NCBI RefSeq assembly: GCF_012163155.1
Contig: NZ_JAAVUN010000004.1
Span: 1-64,000, forward strand
DNA from: Kocuria subflava
Lineage (GTDB): Bacteria > Actinomycetota > Actinomycetes > Actinomycetales > Micrococcaceae
Direction of reading: 5' to 3'
DNA length: 64,000 nt
Within the stretch, counting starts at the first letter, position 1; every line of letters begins with the position of its first letter. The translations under genes were made by a program, and so were the position numbers. The notes under the pieces were generated by a model. It was not told the origin of the DNA. It saw only the letters and a program-made list of their open reading frames with translations, and made no database searches. Positions 46,254 to 54,431 of this stretch are shown here, one piece after another.

Positions 46254-46535
46254 TCAGTGACGACGGCGCTGGAGCAAGGTCTGGACCAGAGCCAACACCA
46301 GGCACAGGAAAGCGGCGGGGAAGGCGAAAAAGGCGTAGCGGGTGAACCATGGCCACACCTCGTCACCACCGTTGATCCACTTGAGAATCAGCATGGCCGT
46401 CATGGCCACACCGGAGGTCACAAACAGCACCACGGCCAACCAACCCCACAGGTTCATGCCGCTGCCCGGGGTTTCACGGGGCGTCCGGGCAGCAGGGGAC
46501 TGCTGGGCAGGCGTGGGGGAGTTGGTGGCAGACAT
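46254..46535 (-). CDS. small two-helix membrane protein, unknown
   Basis: 93 residues from ATG 46535; TATTCT lies 7 nt upstream, consistent with leaderless translation. Ser/Pro-rich N-terminus, then two hydrophobic segments (about 27-51 and 63-86) and a basic C-terminus (RRRH). It ends 2 bp before the XPB-partner start, so it heads that operon. I do not recognise a family with certainty. Confidence 0.65.
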   Translation of the reverse strand: MSATNSPTPAQQSPAARTPRETPGSGMNLWGWLAVVLFVTSGVAMTAMLILKWINGGDEVWPWFTRYAFFAFPAAFLCLVLALVQTLLQRRRH

Positions 46536-46662
46536 GACCATCAGAATACCGTTCGCCGTCAGCGTCCTGTTCATCTGACGGAGGACCCATCCAGAGGTCA
46601 CCACCGGACTAAACTAGGCTGTTCTGCAACATCCCACCGCAGCAAGAACAGAGGTCAACACA

Positions 46663-47046
46663 GTGCCTACTGGCAAGGTCAAGTGGTTCGACGCCGACAA
46701 AGGGTTCGGCTTCCTGGCAAGCGACGACGGCGGAGAGGTCTTCCTCCATGCCAGTGCTCTGCCTGCCGGTCTGGAGACCGTGAGCCCGGGTACTCGCATG
46801 GAATTCGGTGTTGCTGACGGCCGCCGCGGCCCCTCCGCACTGTCCGCCACCGTGATTGAGCGGACCCCGTCCGTGGCCAAGAACACCCGGATGCCGGCCG
46901 AGCGCATGGCGGTGATCAACGAGGACCTGATCAAGCTCCTGGATGACATCTCCGGCGGGTTGCAGCGCGGCAAGTACCCGGACCGTGCGCACGGCAAGAA
47001 GATCGCCACCATCCTGCGCACCGTCGCGGACAACCTGGACGTCTGA
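46663..47046 (+). CDS. cold-shock protein with C-terminal extension
   Basis: 127 residues from GTG 46663 with GAGG about 8 nt upstream. Cold-shock domain in residues 1-67: GKVKWFDADKGFGFLASDD (RNP1-like) and VFLHASAL (RNP2-like). The extra about 60 residues (MPAERMAVINEDLIKLLDDISGGLQ and so on) are a helical extension seen in actinobacterial CspB-like proteins near DUF3027. It binds single-stranded RNA or DNA. DUF3027 follows after 11 bp. Confidence 0.93.
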   Translation: MPTGKVKWFDADKGFGFLASDDGGEVFLHASALPAGLETVSPGTRMEFGVADGRRGPSALSATVIERTPSVAKNTRMPAERMAVINEDLIKLLDDISGGLQRGKYPDRAHGKKIATILRTVADNLDV

Positions 47047-47057
47047 GGCAGGCCACC

Positions 47058-47735
47058 GTGTCCCCGGAACAGCAAGTACCAGAGCCGGTTCAGCAAGTAC
47101 CAGAACCTGAGCAGCAAGCATCGGCACCGGTCGAGCCAGCTCCCAGTCTGGTGTCACCGGACCAAGCTCAGCTGAAGCAGGCGCCGGCCGAAGCCGCTGA
47201 GCCTCAGGCCCGGCCGGAGGCGCGGCGGCGCAAGCCTGCCCTGGACCAGAAGTTGGCCCAGGCCAAGGAGTTTGCGCTGACTGCCCTGAAGGAGCTGGTG
47301 CCGGCTGAGGAGATCGGGGACGGCCACCGGGTGGCTGCCGACGACGACCGTTTGGTCACCCACTACTTCACCTCCACCAAACGCGGTTACCGCGCATGGG
47401 AGTGGTACGTCACGATCGCACGGGCTCCGCGGCAGGCTGAACCCACCGTGTGTGAAACCGGGATCCTGCCCTCGGATGACGCCCTGTTGGCACCGGAATG
47501 GGTGCCGTGGTCGGAGCGCCTCAGCGATGAGGAGAAGGAATCGGAATCTGATGATTCGGCCGAGGACCAGGACGTGACGGAGGACGCAGAAAGTCCTGAC
47601 CAGCAGGACTCAGCCGAGCAGGGGAGCCAGGTTCTCCACCCAGACGTCGTAACCGACCTTGATGATCAAAGCGGTGACCACCACCAGGAAAGCGATTCGG
47701 ATGAATCTGTTGCCCCGGGCAACAGCCATGCGTGA
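47058..47735 (+). CDS. DUF3027 protein with acidic tail overlapping a convergent gene
   Basis: 225 residues, GTG start. Repetitive Gln/Pro/Glu N-terminus (about 1-60), then the DUF3027 core (LDQKLAQAKEFALTALKELVP, HRVAADDDRLVTHYFTS, YRAWEWYVTIARAPR, CETGILPSDDALLAPEWVPWSERL). The family normally ends soon after WVPW. Here a Glu/Asp/Ser-rich tail of about 65 residues follows, and its last 42 codons are antisense to the convergent TSUP permease gene (126-bp overlap). Function unknown; the family accompanies cold-shock genes. Confidence 0.82.
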   Translation: MSPEQQVPEPVQQVPEPEQQASAPVEPAPSLVSPDQAQLKQAPAEAAEPQARPEARRRKPALDQKLAQAKEFALTALKELVPAEEIGDGHRVAADDDRLVTHYFTSTKRGYRAWEWYVTIARAPRQAEPTVCETGILPSDDALLAPEWVPWSERLSDEEKESESDDSAEDQDVTEDAESPDQQDSAEQGSQVLHPDVVTDLDDQSGDHHQESDSDESVAPGNSHA

Positions 47736-48422
47736 TCCGGTGTAACCACCCACAATGTTGGCCAGCCCCATGGCCAGGCCCAACGCCCACAAGGTGTGAC
47801 CTTGCGGGATGAAGAATGCCAGGGCGCCAATGTTGGTGGCCACGTTCACGATCTTGGCGGTGGAACTGGCCATCAGGAAGTCGTAACCCGCTGCGGTGAT
47901 CAGGGCCATGATCAAGAAGGTCCCCGTGCCGGGGCCGATCAGACCGTCATAAAAGCCAATGCCCAGTCCAATCATGGCTGCTGTCATGTAGTGCTTGCGG
48001 CTGGGGCCCTCGAATCTCAACACTGCGCCCATGCTGGGCCGGGCCACCGTGACCACTGCCACCACGGTCAGTGCCACCACAATGATCGGTTTGAAAATGG
48101 AGGCCGGCAGCAGAGCGGCCAAATTGGCCCCGCCGTAGCTGCCGATCATGGCAATCACTGCCATGGGCAGGGCTGTTCTCAGATCGGGTCTGACCCGTCT
48201 GAACCAGGTGATGGCGCTGGTGGTGGTACCGAACACGGAGCCCAGTTTGTTGGTGGCCAGCGCCTGGACCGGGGTGATTCCTGGAACCAGCAGCAGGGCG
48301 GGCAGCTGCAGCAACCCGCCACCACCCACCACGGCGTCGATCCACCCGGCCGCCAGCGCAGCCAGCAGGACCAAGGCGATGATGGTCAGGGGAATCTCCC
48401 CGAACAGTGCCGTCAATTCCAC
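47610..48422 (-). CDS. TSUP (TauE/SafE, YfcA-type) membrane permease
   Basis: 270 residues, about eight hydrophobic segments. Family repeats are clear: WIDAVVGGGGLLQLPALL in the first half and GFYDGLIGPGTGTFLIMAL in the second, with ATNKLGSVFGT and SSTAKIVNVATNIGAL. TSUP proteins move sulfite, sulfonates or other small anions; YfcA-type members have no fixed substrate. Downstream of serC on the same strand by 33 bp, convergent with DUF3027 and sharing 126 bp with it. Confidence 0.9.
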   Translation of the reverse strand: MELTALFGEIPLTIIALVLLAALAAGWIDAVVGGGGLLQLPALLLVPGITPVQALATNKLGSVFGTTTSAITWFRRVRPDLRTALPMAVIAMIGSYGGANLAALLPASIFKPIIVVALTVVAVVTVARPSMGAVLRFEGPSRKHYMTAAMIGLGIGFYDGLIGPGTGTFLIMALITAAGYDFLMASSTAKIVNVATNIGALAFFIPQGHTLWALGLAMGLANIVGGYTGSRMAVARGNRFIRIAFLVVVTALIIKVGYDVWVENLAPLLG

Positions 48423-48455
48423 GGTCTTGCGCCTCTGATCAGATCCGCAGTGGGA

Positions 48456-49595
48456 TCAGAGCTGTTCCACAATCAGATCGACGCAGGCCAGCAGGGCGGA
48501 GACGTCGTCGGGCTCCACGGCGGTGAAGGTGGCGATCCGCAGTTGGTTGCGGCCCAACTTTCGGTAAGGCTCAACGTCCACCACGCCGTGGGCGCGCAAG
48601 GTGGCGGCAATGGCGGCGGCGTCCACGGCGTCGTCGAAGTCCACGGTGGCCACCACGGTGGAGCGGTCCTCCGGGCGGGCCACAAACGGTGTGGCGAACT
48701 CGCTGGCCTCAGCCCATGCGTAGACAAGGTCGGAGGACTGCTTGGTGCGGGCTGCGGCCCATGCCATGCCACCTTGCTCGTTGAGCCAACGCACCTGGTC
48801 CTCCAACATGACCAGACCGGCCAAGCCAGGGGTGTTGAGGGTCTGGTTCTTGCGGGAGTTCTCCACGGCAGCGGTCAAGGCCAGCGATTCCGGGATCCAG
48901 CGATCGGAGGCACCGATCTGCTCAATGCGCTCGATGGCTGCCGGGGAGAAGGCGCCCAGCCACAGGCCACCGTCGGAGGCAAAGTTCTTCTGGGGGGAGA
49001 AGTAGTAGACGTCGGTTTCACTCAGATCCACAGCAGCGCCGCCGGCTGCGGAGGTGGCATCCACCAGGATCAGTGCACCGTTGGTACCCACCTGGGCCCG
49101 GTCCACACCGTCCGGCCGCTTGACCGGAGCCATCACGCCGGTGGAGGTCTCATTGTGGGGCCAGGCGTAAACGTCCACGCCGTCCTCAGCAACCACCTCT
49201 GCCCGGGTGCCAGGCTCAGAACTGTGAATGGTGGAGGGAGCCAGGAACGGGGCCTTGTTGGTGGCTGAAGCGAACTTGGCGCCGAACTCACCGAAGGTGG
49301 CGTGCTGGGCCTTTTCCTGGACCAGCCCGAACGCGGCGGCATCCCAGAACGTGGTGGCACCACCCAGGCCCAACAGGATTTCGTAACCGTCAGGGGCTTG
49401 CAGGAACTCAGCCAAACCGGTCCGTATGCGGCCCACCATGTCCTTGATCGGGGCCTGCCGGTGCGAGGTGCCCAGCAGGTTGCGGCCCTGCCGCGCCAAA
49501 GCCCCCACCTGGTCCTCGCGGACCTTGGACGGTCCGGAGCCAAAGCGCCCGTCAGCCGGGAGCATGTGGTCGGGGATGGAGATGGGACGCGACAA
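48456..49595 (-). CDS. serC: phosphoserine aminotransferase (actinobacterial type)
   Basis: 379 residues from TTG 49595, chosen because GGAGG lies 6 nt upstream and it gives the expected start before the [13 protein letters not shown] motif. PLP enzyme of class [57 protein letters not shown] (the Lys of PQKN binds PLP) and LNTPGL. It makes phosphoserine in serine synthesis and can serve vitamin B6 synthesis. Divergent from the DtxR-family gene. Confidence 0.95.
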   Translation of the reverse strand: MSRPISIPDHMLPADGRFGSGPSKVREDQVGALARQGRNLLGTSHRQAPIKDMVGRIRTGLAEFLQAPDGYEILLGLGGATTFWDAAAFGLVQEKAQHATFGEFGAKFASATNKAPFLAPSTIHSSEPGTRAEVVAEDGVDVYAWPHNETSTGVMAPVKRPDGVDRAQVGTNGALILVDATSAAGGAAVDLSETDVYYFSPQKNFASDGGLWLGAFSPAAIERIEQIGASDRWIPESLALTAAVENSRKNQTLNTPGLAGLVMLEDQVRWLNEQGGMAWAAARTKQSSDLVYAWAEASEFATPFVARPEDRSTVVATVDFDDAVDAAAIAATLRAHGVVDVEPYRKLGRNQLRIATFTAVEPDDVSALLACVDLIVEQL

Positions 49596-49879
49596 AGGAG
49601 GCCTCCGGACTGGTGGGCGCGACGGGTTTGGTGGGGCGCACTGTGCGGCGTGCCCCGTTGGCCATTGTGCCCCACCTGCCATCTTGGGCCGCGATCAGAG
49701 CAGGAGGTTGTCACGGGTGGGCGTCACAGGTCTTCATCCGCGCCGGGTGGCGGCCAGATACACTTGCCAGGCAACGCTCATGGACTCGGTCAGTGAGCAT
49801 CAGCGGCCACAACCTGGCCCGCGTCCTGGTGGGTGAACCGGCCCCCAATCCCACCCCGATCCGTGCAGGAGATGTTTTT

Positions 49880-50638
49880 GTGACTGATCTGATCGACACA
49901 ACAGAGATGTACTTGCGCACCGTTCTGGAGCTCGAGGAAGAGGGCGTGCCCCCCATGCGAGCCCGCATTGTGGAGCGTTTGGAGCACTCCGGTCCCACGG
50001 TCTCCCAGACGGTGTCCCGCATGGAACGTGACGGGCTGTTGAAGGTCTTGCCGGACCGTCGGATCGCTCTGACCGACGACGGCCGGGAAACCGCGGTCAA
50101 GGTCATGCGCAAGCACCGGTTGGCCGAGCGCCTGTTGGCGGATGTGATTGGGCTGGAGCTCTCCCAGGTGCATGACGAGGCGTGCCGGTGGGAGCACGTG
50201 ATGAGCGAAGACGTGGAGCGTCGTCTGATGGTGCTCCTGGACGCACCGGAGGCCTCTCCCTACGGCATGCCCATTCCGGGTCTGGATGGTCTCAGTGCCG
50301 GGGATGAGCAAGCGGCCATCAACGCGCTGCTGGCCTCACCCTCGGGTGCTTTGGCTCATCTGCCGCGGCTCTTCACCCTCCTGCAGAAGGGTTCCTCGGG
50401 TCCGTTCGCCGTGGTGGGCGTGCCAGAAGTTGTGCAGGCCGACGGCGTTTCCGTGCCCGCCTTGGCTGAGGCCGGAGTGCTCTCCGGTGCCGCATTCACC
50501 GCCCAGATCGACTTCGACGAATGGGTGCTCATTCAGCCCACTGCATCCGGTGAGGGTGCTGAATCCGGTGCTGACGGTGGTGCTGAGGTGCGGATTTCCC
50601 ACAAGGTGGCGCAAGCCCTCTGTGTGGCTGAAATCTGA
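49880..50638 (+). CDS. DtxR/IdeR-family metal-dependent repressor
   Basis: 252 residues from GTG 49880 with AGGAGAT 6 nt upstream; the frame is open to 49613 but runs into the serC promoter. N-terminal winged helix: [50 protein letters not shown]; dimerisation and metal-binding region with [13 protein letters not shown] and [19 protein letters not shown] (Cys, His, Glu ligands of DtxR); and a C-terminal SH3-like domain. It represses iron (or manganese) uptake genes when metal is plentiful. The SIP gene at 31855 is a candidate target. Confidence 0.93.
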   Translation: MTDLIDTTEMYLRTVLELEEEGVPPMRARIVERLEHSGPTVSQTVSRMERDGLLKVLPDRRIALTDDGRETAVKVMRKHRLAERLLADVIGLELSQVHDEACRWEHVMSEDVERRLMVLLDAPEASPYGMPIPGLDGLSAGDEQAAINALLASPSGALAHLPRLFTLLQKGSSGPFAVVGVPEVVQADGVSVPALAEAGVLSGAAFTAQIDFDEWVLIQPTASGEGAESGADGGAEVRISHKVAQALCVAEI

Positions 50639-50875
50639 AATCCCTGGCTTGGCTCGATCGCGCACAAGTCCTCCACAGGTTCGGCAGCCGCAATGATTGA
50701 TGTGTGAGCTGCGCCTGATGTAGCTCCAAACACCGGCGGAGCCATATCAATCAGGGCCTTGGGTGGCGCCACGGCCTCTTGAGGCTCGGACCGCGGTCCT
50801 ACCGTGTGAGGTGTTCACCTGCACTGCCTGACACAAGGCTTGTGCGGCAACCGCCACCACGTTGAGGACACCACC
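50639..50875 (+). other. 237-bp leader region before the NlpC/P60 gene
   Basis: No gene seen. The stretch contains several short GC-rich inverted segments (for example GGACCGCGGTCC at about 50788-50799). I looked for a c-di-AMP (ydaO) riboswitch, often found before cell-wall hydrolase genes, and could not find its conserved core. Confidence 0.4.
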
Positions 50876-51844
50876 ATGCCGCCCTGCACACTGCGCAATG
50901 ACCCAGCCCCATCCATCCAGACACCGACCATCCACACCAGCTGGTGTTTTTCCGCCCCGGTCACGCAGACGGAGTACGCCTCCACCGCCGTCCTCGCAAC
51001 CGATTCGCCTGGGCGCACGCGGTCTCCTCGGCTGATCAAGCACGCGTGGACGGTGGGCGGCGTCGTCGGTTTTGGTGCCGTGGGCGCCGCGGCGCTGAGT
51101 GCAGCACCAGCCCAAGCAGCGCCCGTGGAGTTCCCGGACTGGGCCACGGTCACGGGCACGATTCCTGATGATGCAGGATTCAACCGTGCCGCTGCCGATG
51201 CCAATGACTGGACGTTCTCCTGGTCCACGGATGCCAACGGTGTGGTGACCTTTGCCTACGCAGATGGCACCACCAGCAGTTCGGCCGATGTTTCTGCGGT
51301 ACCAGAGGTGTCAGCGGTGCCCACAGTGGCGGTCCAATCCACTCCCACGGCGTTCTGGGCGCCTCAGTCGGTTGAGACAACCTCTGCACCGTCAGGTGCC
51401 CCGGTGGGTATGGGGGACTTGGCGGCCGTGGCAGCCGACCCATTGGGCGCACAGGTGTCAGCCCCGGCATCTGCTGAGCCGCAGGTCCAGGCCAGCACGG
51501 TCTCCGGATCGGACCAGGCCATTGTGGACACCGCATACCAGGGACTGGGTGGTGCCTACGTGTGGGGCGGAACGGACTTCATGGCCTGGGACTGCTCCGG
51601 GTACGTCCAATGGGTCTACGCGCAGAACGGCCTGACCATTCCACGGGTCACCTGGGACCAGTTTGCAGCAGGTGCGCCCACGTCACAGCCTCGGGTGGGG
51701 GATCTGGTCTCCCAGAACAATGGTTCGCACGTGGGGATCTACTTGGGCGGAGACCAGATGATCTCCGCGCTGAATCCGCAGGAGGGAACCGTGGTGCACT
51801 CCATCCATGCCATGCCGCTGGACGGCTTTTTCACCTACCGCTGA
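50876..51844 (+). CDS. secreted NlpC/P60 family peptidoglycan hydrolase
   Basis: 322 residues from ATG 50876 with GAGGA 7 nt upstream. An unusually long N-region precedes a hydrophobic signal segment ending AAPAQA, with cleavage likely before APVEFP. The middle is an Ala/Val/Ser-rich linker. The C-terminal NlpC/P60 domain has AWDCSGYVQWVYAQ (catalytic Cys240), SHVGIYLGG (His285) and PRVTWDQF. It should cut peptidoglycan peptides outside the cell and may aid daughter-cell separation. Confidence 0.92.
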   Translation: MPPCTLRNDPAPSIQTPTIHTSWCFSAPVTQTEYASTAVLATDSPGRTRSPRLIKHAWTVGGVVGFGAVGAAALSAAPAQAAPVEFPDWATVTGTIPDDAGFNRAAADANDWTFSWSTDANGVVTFAYADGTTSSSADVSAVPEVSAVPTVAVQSTPTAFWAPQSVETTSAPSGAPVGMGDLAAVAADPLGAQVSAPASAEPQVQASTVSGSDQAIVDTAYQGLGGAYVWGGTDFMAWDCSGYVQWVYAQNGLTIPRVTWDQFAAGAPTSQPRVGDLVSQNNGSHVGIYLGGDQMISALNPQEGTVVHSIHAMPLDGFFTYR

Positions 51845-51864
51845 GCGCTCGATAGGCTGGCGGC

Positions 51865-52125
51865 ATGGCCTCCAACAACCGACCGAACTCTCAACCACCC
51901 CGCGACTACAGCGCCTCCGCGCGGACTGGCGCGGATCAGGAATACACCTACCTGGCCATCGGCATGGTGGCAGGTGCCATTCCCGGTGTGATCATCGGTC
52001 TGCTCATGGCCATCCCCTTGGGTCATGCGGCCATGTGGGTTTCGGTCACAGGCGGCATAGGCATTCTGGTGGGTCTGCTGGCCGGTGCCGTGATCTACCG
52101 GCGCAAGCGCAAGCGCAGCCTGTAG
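51865..52125 (+). CDS. small two-helix membrane protein, unknown
   Basis: 86 residues. Polar N-terminus (1-27), two membrane segments (about 29-51 and 55-76) rich in Gly and Ile, and a very basic end (RRKRKRS). TAGGCT lies exactly 6 nt before the ATG and there is no ribosome site, so translation is probably leaderless. Follows the NlpC/P60 gene by 20 bp. No family recognised. Confidence 0.7.
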   Translation: MASNNRPNSQPPRDYSASARTGADQEYTYLAIGMVAGAIPGVIIGLLMAIPLGHAAMWVSVTGGIGILVGLLAGAVIYRRKRKRSL

Positions 52126-52143
52126 ATCTAAAGCCTGTAGACG

Positions 52144-53568
52144 TCAGCCCTGGGGCTCCTGCGCCAACCGGTACGGCGAGTCCGCACGGACATGGGCTGA
52201 CCAGAACCGGGAATCCCTGCGCCGCAGCATGGGCAGCACCTGGCGGCGGATCAACGGAGCCAACGTGTCTTCAGCCGCTGACACGGCATCCGGGTACAGG
52301 TCCAGGTGCCGCAGTTCCTCGATCTCCGCCTGGGCGGAGGGATCCGGGGTGGTGGGGGCGTCGTCGTCGTTCATGAGCTGAACCGGTGTGGTGACCACGA
52401 ATACTGTGGAGTCGATCCAGGTGGCGGACTCATTGGCGGCCGGTGCATCGAATTCGCCCAGGAGCTCAAGGTGCTCGGGCGCAACAACCAGTCCGACTTC
52501 CTCGGTGATCTCCCGTACGCCTGCGGCCAGTGCTGTCTCGCCGTCCTCGATCTTGCCGCCCACCAGCATGAACATCTCCGTGTCCCGTTTCCGCACGGTC
52601 AGCAGATGTCCGTCGCGGACAAAACACACTCCCACGATCGGCAGCACCTTGCACCATTCCGGAACCTGGATGCGGGCCAGTGAGCCCAGGCGCAGCTCGT
52701 CGATCTCCACGGCAAGGTTCAGACGTGCCTGCTCGCCCCACAGGGCTCGGCCGCGCTCGGTCTTGTAGAGAGCGGCGGGATCCAGGCGATCCAGGATCAG
52801 CAGGCGCGCGTGCACGAACTCATACTCCGGAACCTGTGGATACTCCGCACGGACCCGCTGCACATAATCCGCATAGCGCTCCGGTGTGCCACCCAGCACG
52901 GCCAGATCGGCATCCGAGAGCAACGCCCCGTGGGTGTCTTGCGGGTCCGGGTTGTGGTGGGTGGTCATTCGTACCAGCCGCGCCACCTCATCAGCGGTGT
53001 CCTGGTCCATGCCCACCTGGGGCAGCGTGGCCAATGCGAACTGCGCGGAGGCTTCCTCATCGGCACCGGCTTGGCCCTCGTACACGACGTCGTGGAACCA
53101 CGCCGCCAACACCACCTCCAGTGGCGGGCTCCCGTCCGTGAGTTCGTCCAGTGTCGCAAGGACCGCCAGCAGGTGTGTGCGGTCGTGGTAGTGCCGGTGC
53201 TCCTCACCCCACCCGGCCAACAGGGTTTCCCGCAACCGTTGCAGCGGCTCCGTGACGCCCACAGCGCCGTCCCAACGACGACGCAGCGCCGTCAACACCT
53301 TGTTGTTGCGCCGTGCCGCAGGAATCCGCAGCCCGGATGCCACCAGGATCCGCACCAGCTGTTTGCCATCGACTTCCACGGCACCGGCGGCCACGGCGTC
53401 GTCGTACCGCTGGCGGGGGACGTCGTAGTGGTCGCGGTCAAAGGCGCGCGGGGAGAGGCCGATGTGTTCGGCTGCCGCGTGCAGCTCCTCCAGGGAGGTG
53501 TCCGAGATCAGGTGGGAGAACTCGGTGCCATGGGCAGGCCAGCGCGGGGGATCGATGTAGACGGGCAT
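52144..53568 (-). CDS. DUF4031-HD-Nudix triple-domain fusion protein
   Basis: 474 residues from ATG 53568 (TAGATT 7 nt upstream; a TTG at 53577 is in frame). Residues 1-82 are DUF4031: VYIDPPRWPAHGTEFSHLISDTS and FDRDHYDVPRQRY. Residues about 90-290 are an HD-type metal-dependent phosphohydrolase: HYHDRTHL, AAWFHDVVY (His159, Asp160), HHNP and LSDADLAVLG. Residues about 305-455 are a Nudix hydrolase whose box GKIEDGETALAAGVREITEEVG (338-359) is intact. DUF4031 and HD neighbours are often seen together, but a three-way fusion with Nudix points to nucleotide or nucleotide-like sanitation; the substrate is unknown. Divergent from tRNA-Arg. Confidence 0.88.
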   Translation of the reverse strand: MPVYIDPPRWPAHGTEFSHLISDTSLEELHAAAEHIGLSPRAFDRDHYDVPRQRYDDAVAAGAVEVDGKQLVRILVASGLRIPAARRNNKVLTALRRRWDGAVGVTEPLQRLRETLLAGWGEEHRHYHDRTHLLAVLATLDELTDGSPPLEVVLAAWFHDVVYEGQAGADEEASAQFALATLPQVGMDQDTADEVARLVRMTTHHNPDPQDTHGALLSDADLAVLGGTPERYADYVQRVRAEYPQVPEYEFVHARLLILDRLDPAALYKTERGRALWGEQARLNLAVEIDELRLGSLARIQVPEWCKVLPIVGVCFVRDGHLLTVRKRDTEMFMLVGGKIEDGETALAAGVREITEEVGLVVAPEHLELLGEFDAPAANESATWIDSTVFVVTTPVQLMNDDDAPTTPDPSAQAEIEELRHLDLYPDAVSAAEDTLAPLIRRQVLPMLRRRDSRFWSAHVRADSPYRLAQEPQG

Positions 53569-53604
53569 GGTTGCCAATCTATCCGCCCGCGCGCCGCTGG
53601 TGAC

Positions 53605-53632
53605 TTGGGCAAGGTCAAGAGGGCCGTATGAT
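53605..53632 (+). promoter_or_regulatory. promoter of tRNA-Arg
   Basis: TTGGGC (53605-53610) and TATGAT (53627-53632) at 16-bp spacing, ending 10 bp before the tRNA. Confidence 0.55.
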
Positions 53633-53642
53633 GGTCCGCGTT

Positions 53643-53715
53643 GCCCCCGTAGCTCAGGGGATAGAGCACGGCTCTCCTAAAGCCGGTGTCGATGGTTCGA
53701 ATCCATTCGGGGGCA
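53643..53715 (+). tRNA. tRNA-Arg (CCT)
   Basis: Acceptor stem 53643-53649 with 53708-53714 (7 pairs), anticodon stem CGGCT/AGCCG, loop CTCCTAA with anticodon CCT, T loop TTCGAAT, discriminator A. CCA is not encoded. It borders the accessory segment that begins at 53734. Confidence 0.95.
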
Positions 53716-53733
53716 CTCTTCCGACCCATATCA

Positions 53734-54420
53734 GGGGCGTGTCAGATGGTCTGTGTAAGCCGTACCGAGAGGAACGGTAAGAATCGTGACCATGACCGAC
53801 GAGAAGGATCAAGGTGGGCCGACGGGGCAGGAACTGGTCGAGCAGCTGAGGGCAGCTGGAGGCGTTGTTCGCCCAGATCGACGCGGGTCAGGTCGAGCTA
53901 ACCGGTGATTGCGGGTTCGTCCCGCGCTGGTCAAGGCAGCCCAGGAGCGGGGCCTACAGGCCGCGTCTGGTCCCCAAGGGCCAGCGGCGGCTCGGGGGCC
54001 GGGATGACATGAACATCAGCCTCTACGCGGGCGGGATGACGATCCGGGACATCCAGCATCACCTGGCTTCCACGCTCGGCACGGACCTGGCCCACGAGAC
54101 GATCTCAAACATCACCGACGCCGTGCTCGAGGAGGTCGCCGCGTGGCAGGCGAGGCCGCTGGAGGAGTTCTATCCGGTGATCTACCTCGACGCGATCCGC
54201 ATCAAGATCCGGGAGAGCAGCCAGGTCATCAGCCGCGCCGCCGACCGTGCCTGGGACTGCGGCAAGCCCGCCAGCCAGCGAAAAGCCCAGGGTCGGCTCA
54301 TCGAGGGCCAAATCGTCACGTACTGGAAACAAGCCCTCGCCCAACTCGCCGCCGCATACCCCGGCCGAATCACCCCCTACCTGTGAACGCCCCGCGTACA
54401 CAGACAAGTTGACAGGCCCT
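53734..54420 (+). mobile_element. internally deleted IS256-family element
   Basis: Terminal inverted repeats are visible: left 53735 onward (GGGCGTGTCAGATGGTCTG) and right ending 54419, whose reverse complement reads GGGCCTGTCAACTTGTCTG and continues TGTA in both. They match at most positions. Between them is only about 690 bp, against about 1.3-1.4 kb for a complete IS256 copy. No target duplication is apparent. It lies 19 bp after tRNA-Arg and marks the left edge of an accessory segment to about 56.4 kb. Confidence 0.75.
53786..54386 (+). pseudogene. IS256-family transposase, frameshifted and internally deleted
   Basis: Starts at GTG 53786 (MTMTDEKDQGGPTGQELVEQL), shifts frame near 53856-53863, where one copy of an 8-bp CTGGAGGC duplication seems lost, and continues LEALFAQIDAGQVELTG. 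A first large deletion removes the segment between GLQA and RLVPKGQRRLGG. ISLYAGGMTIRDIQHHLAST, HETISNITDAVLEEV and EEFYPVIYLDAI with the first catalytic Asp remain; a second deletion removes the rest of the DDE core, leaving a short C-terminal piece ending GRITPYL. Not able to transpose on its own. Confidence 0.85.
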
Positions 54421-54431
54421 AGGCTGGCGAT

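Noticed and set aside
50639-50875. c-di-AMP (ydaO) riboswitch before the NlpC/P60 gene
   Set aside because: Expected from context in Actinobacteria, but the conserved core segments could not be found in order.
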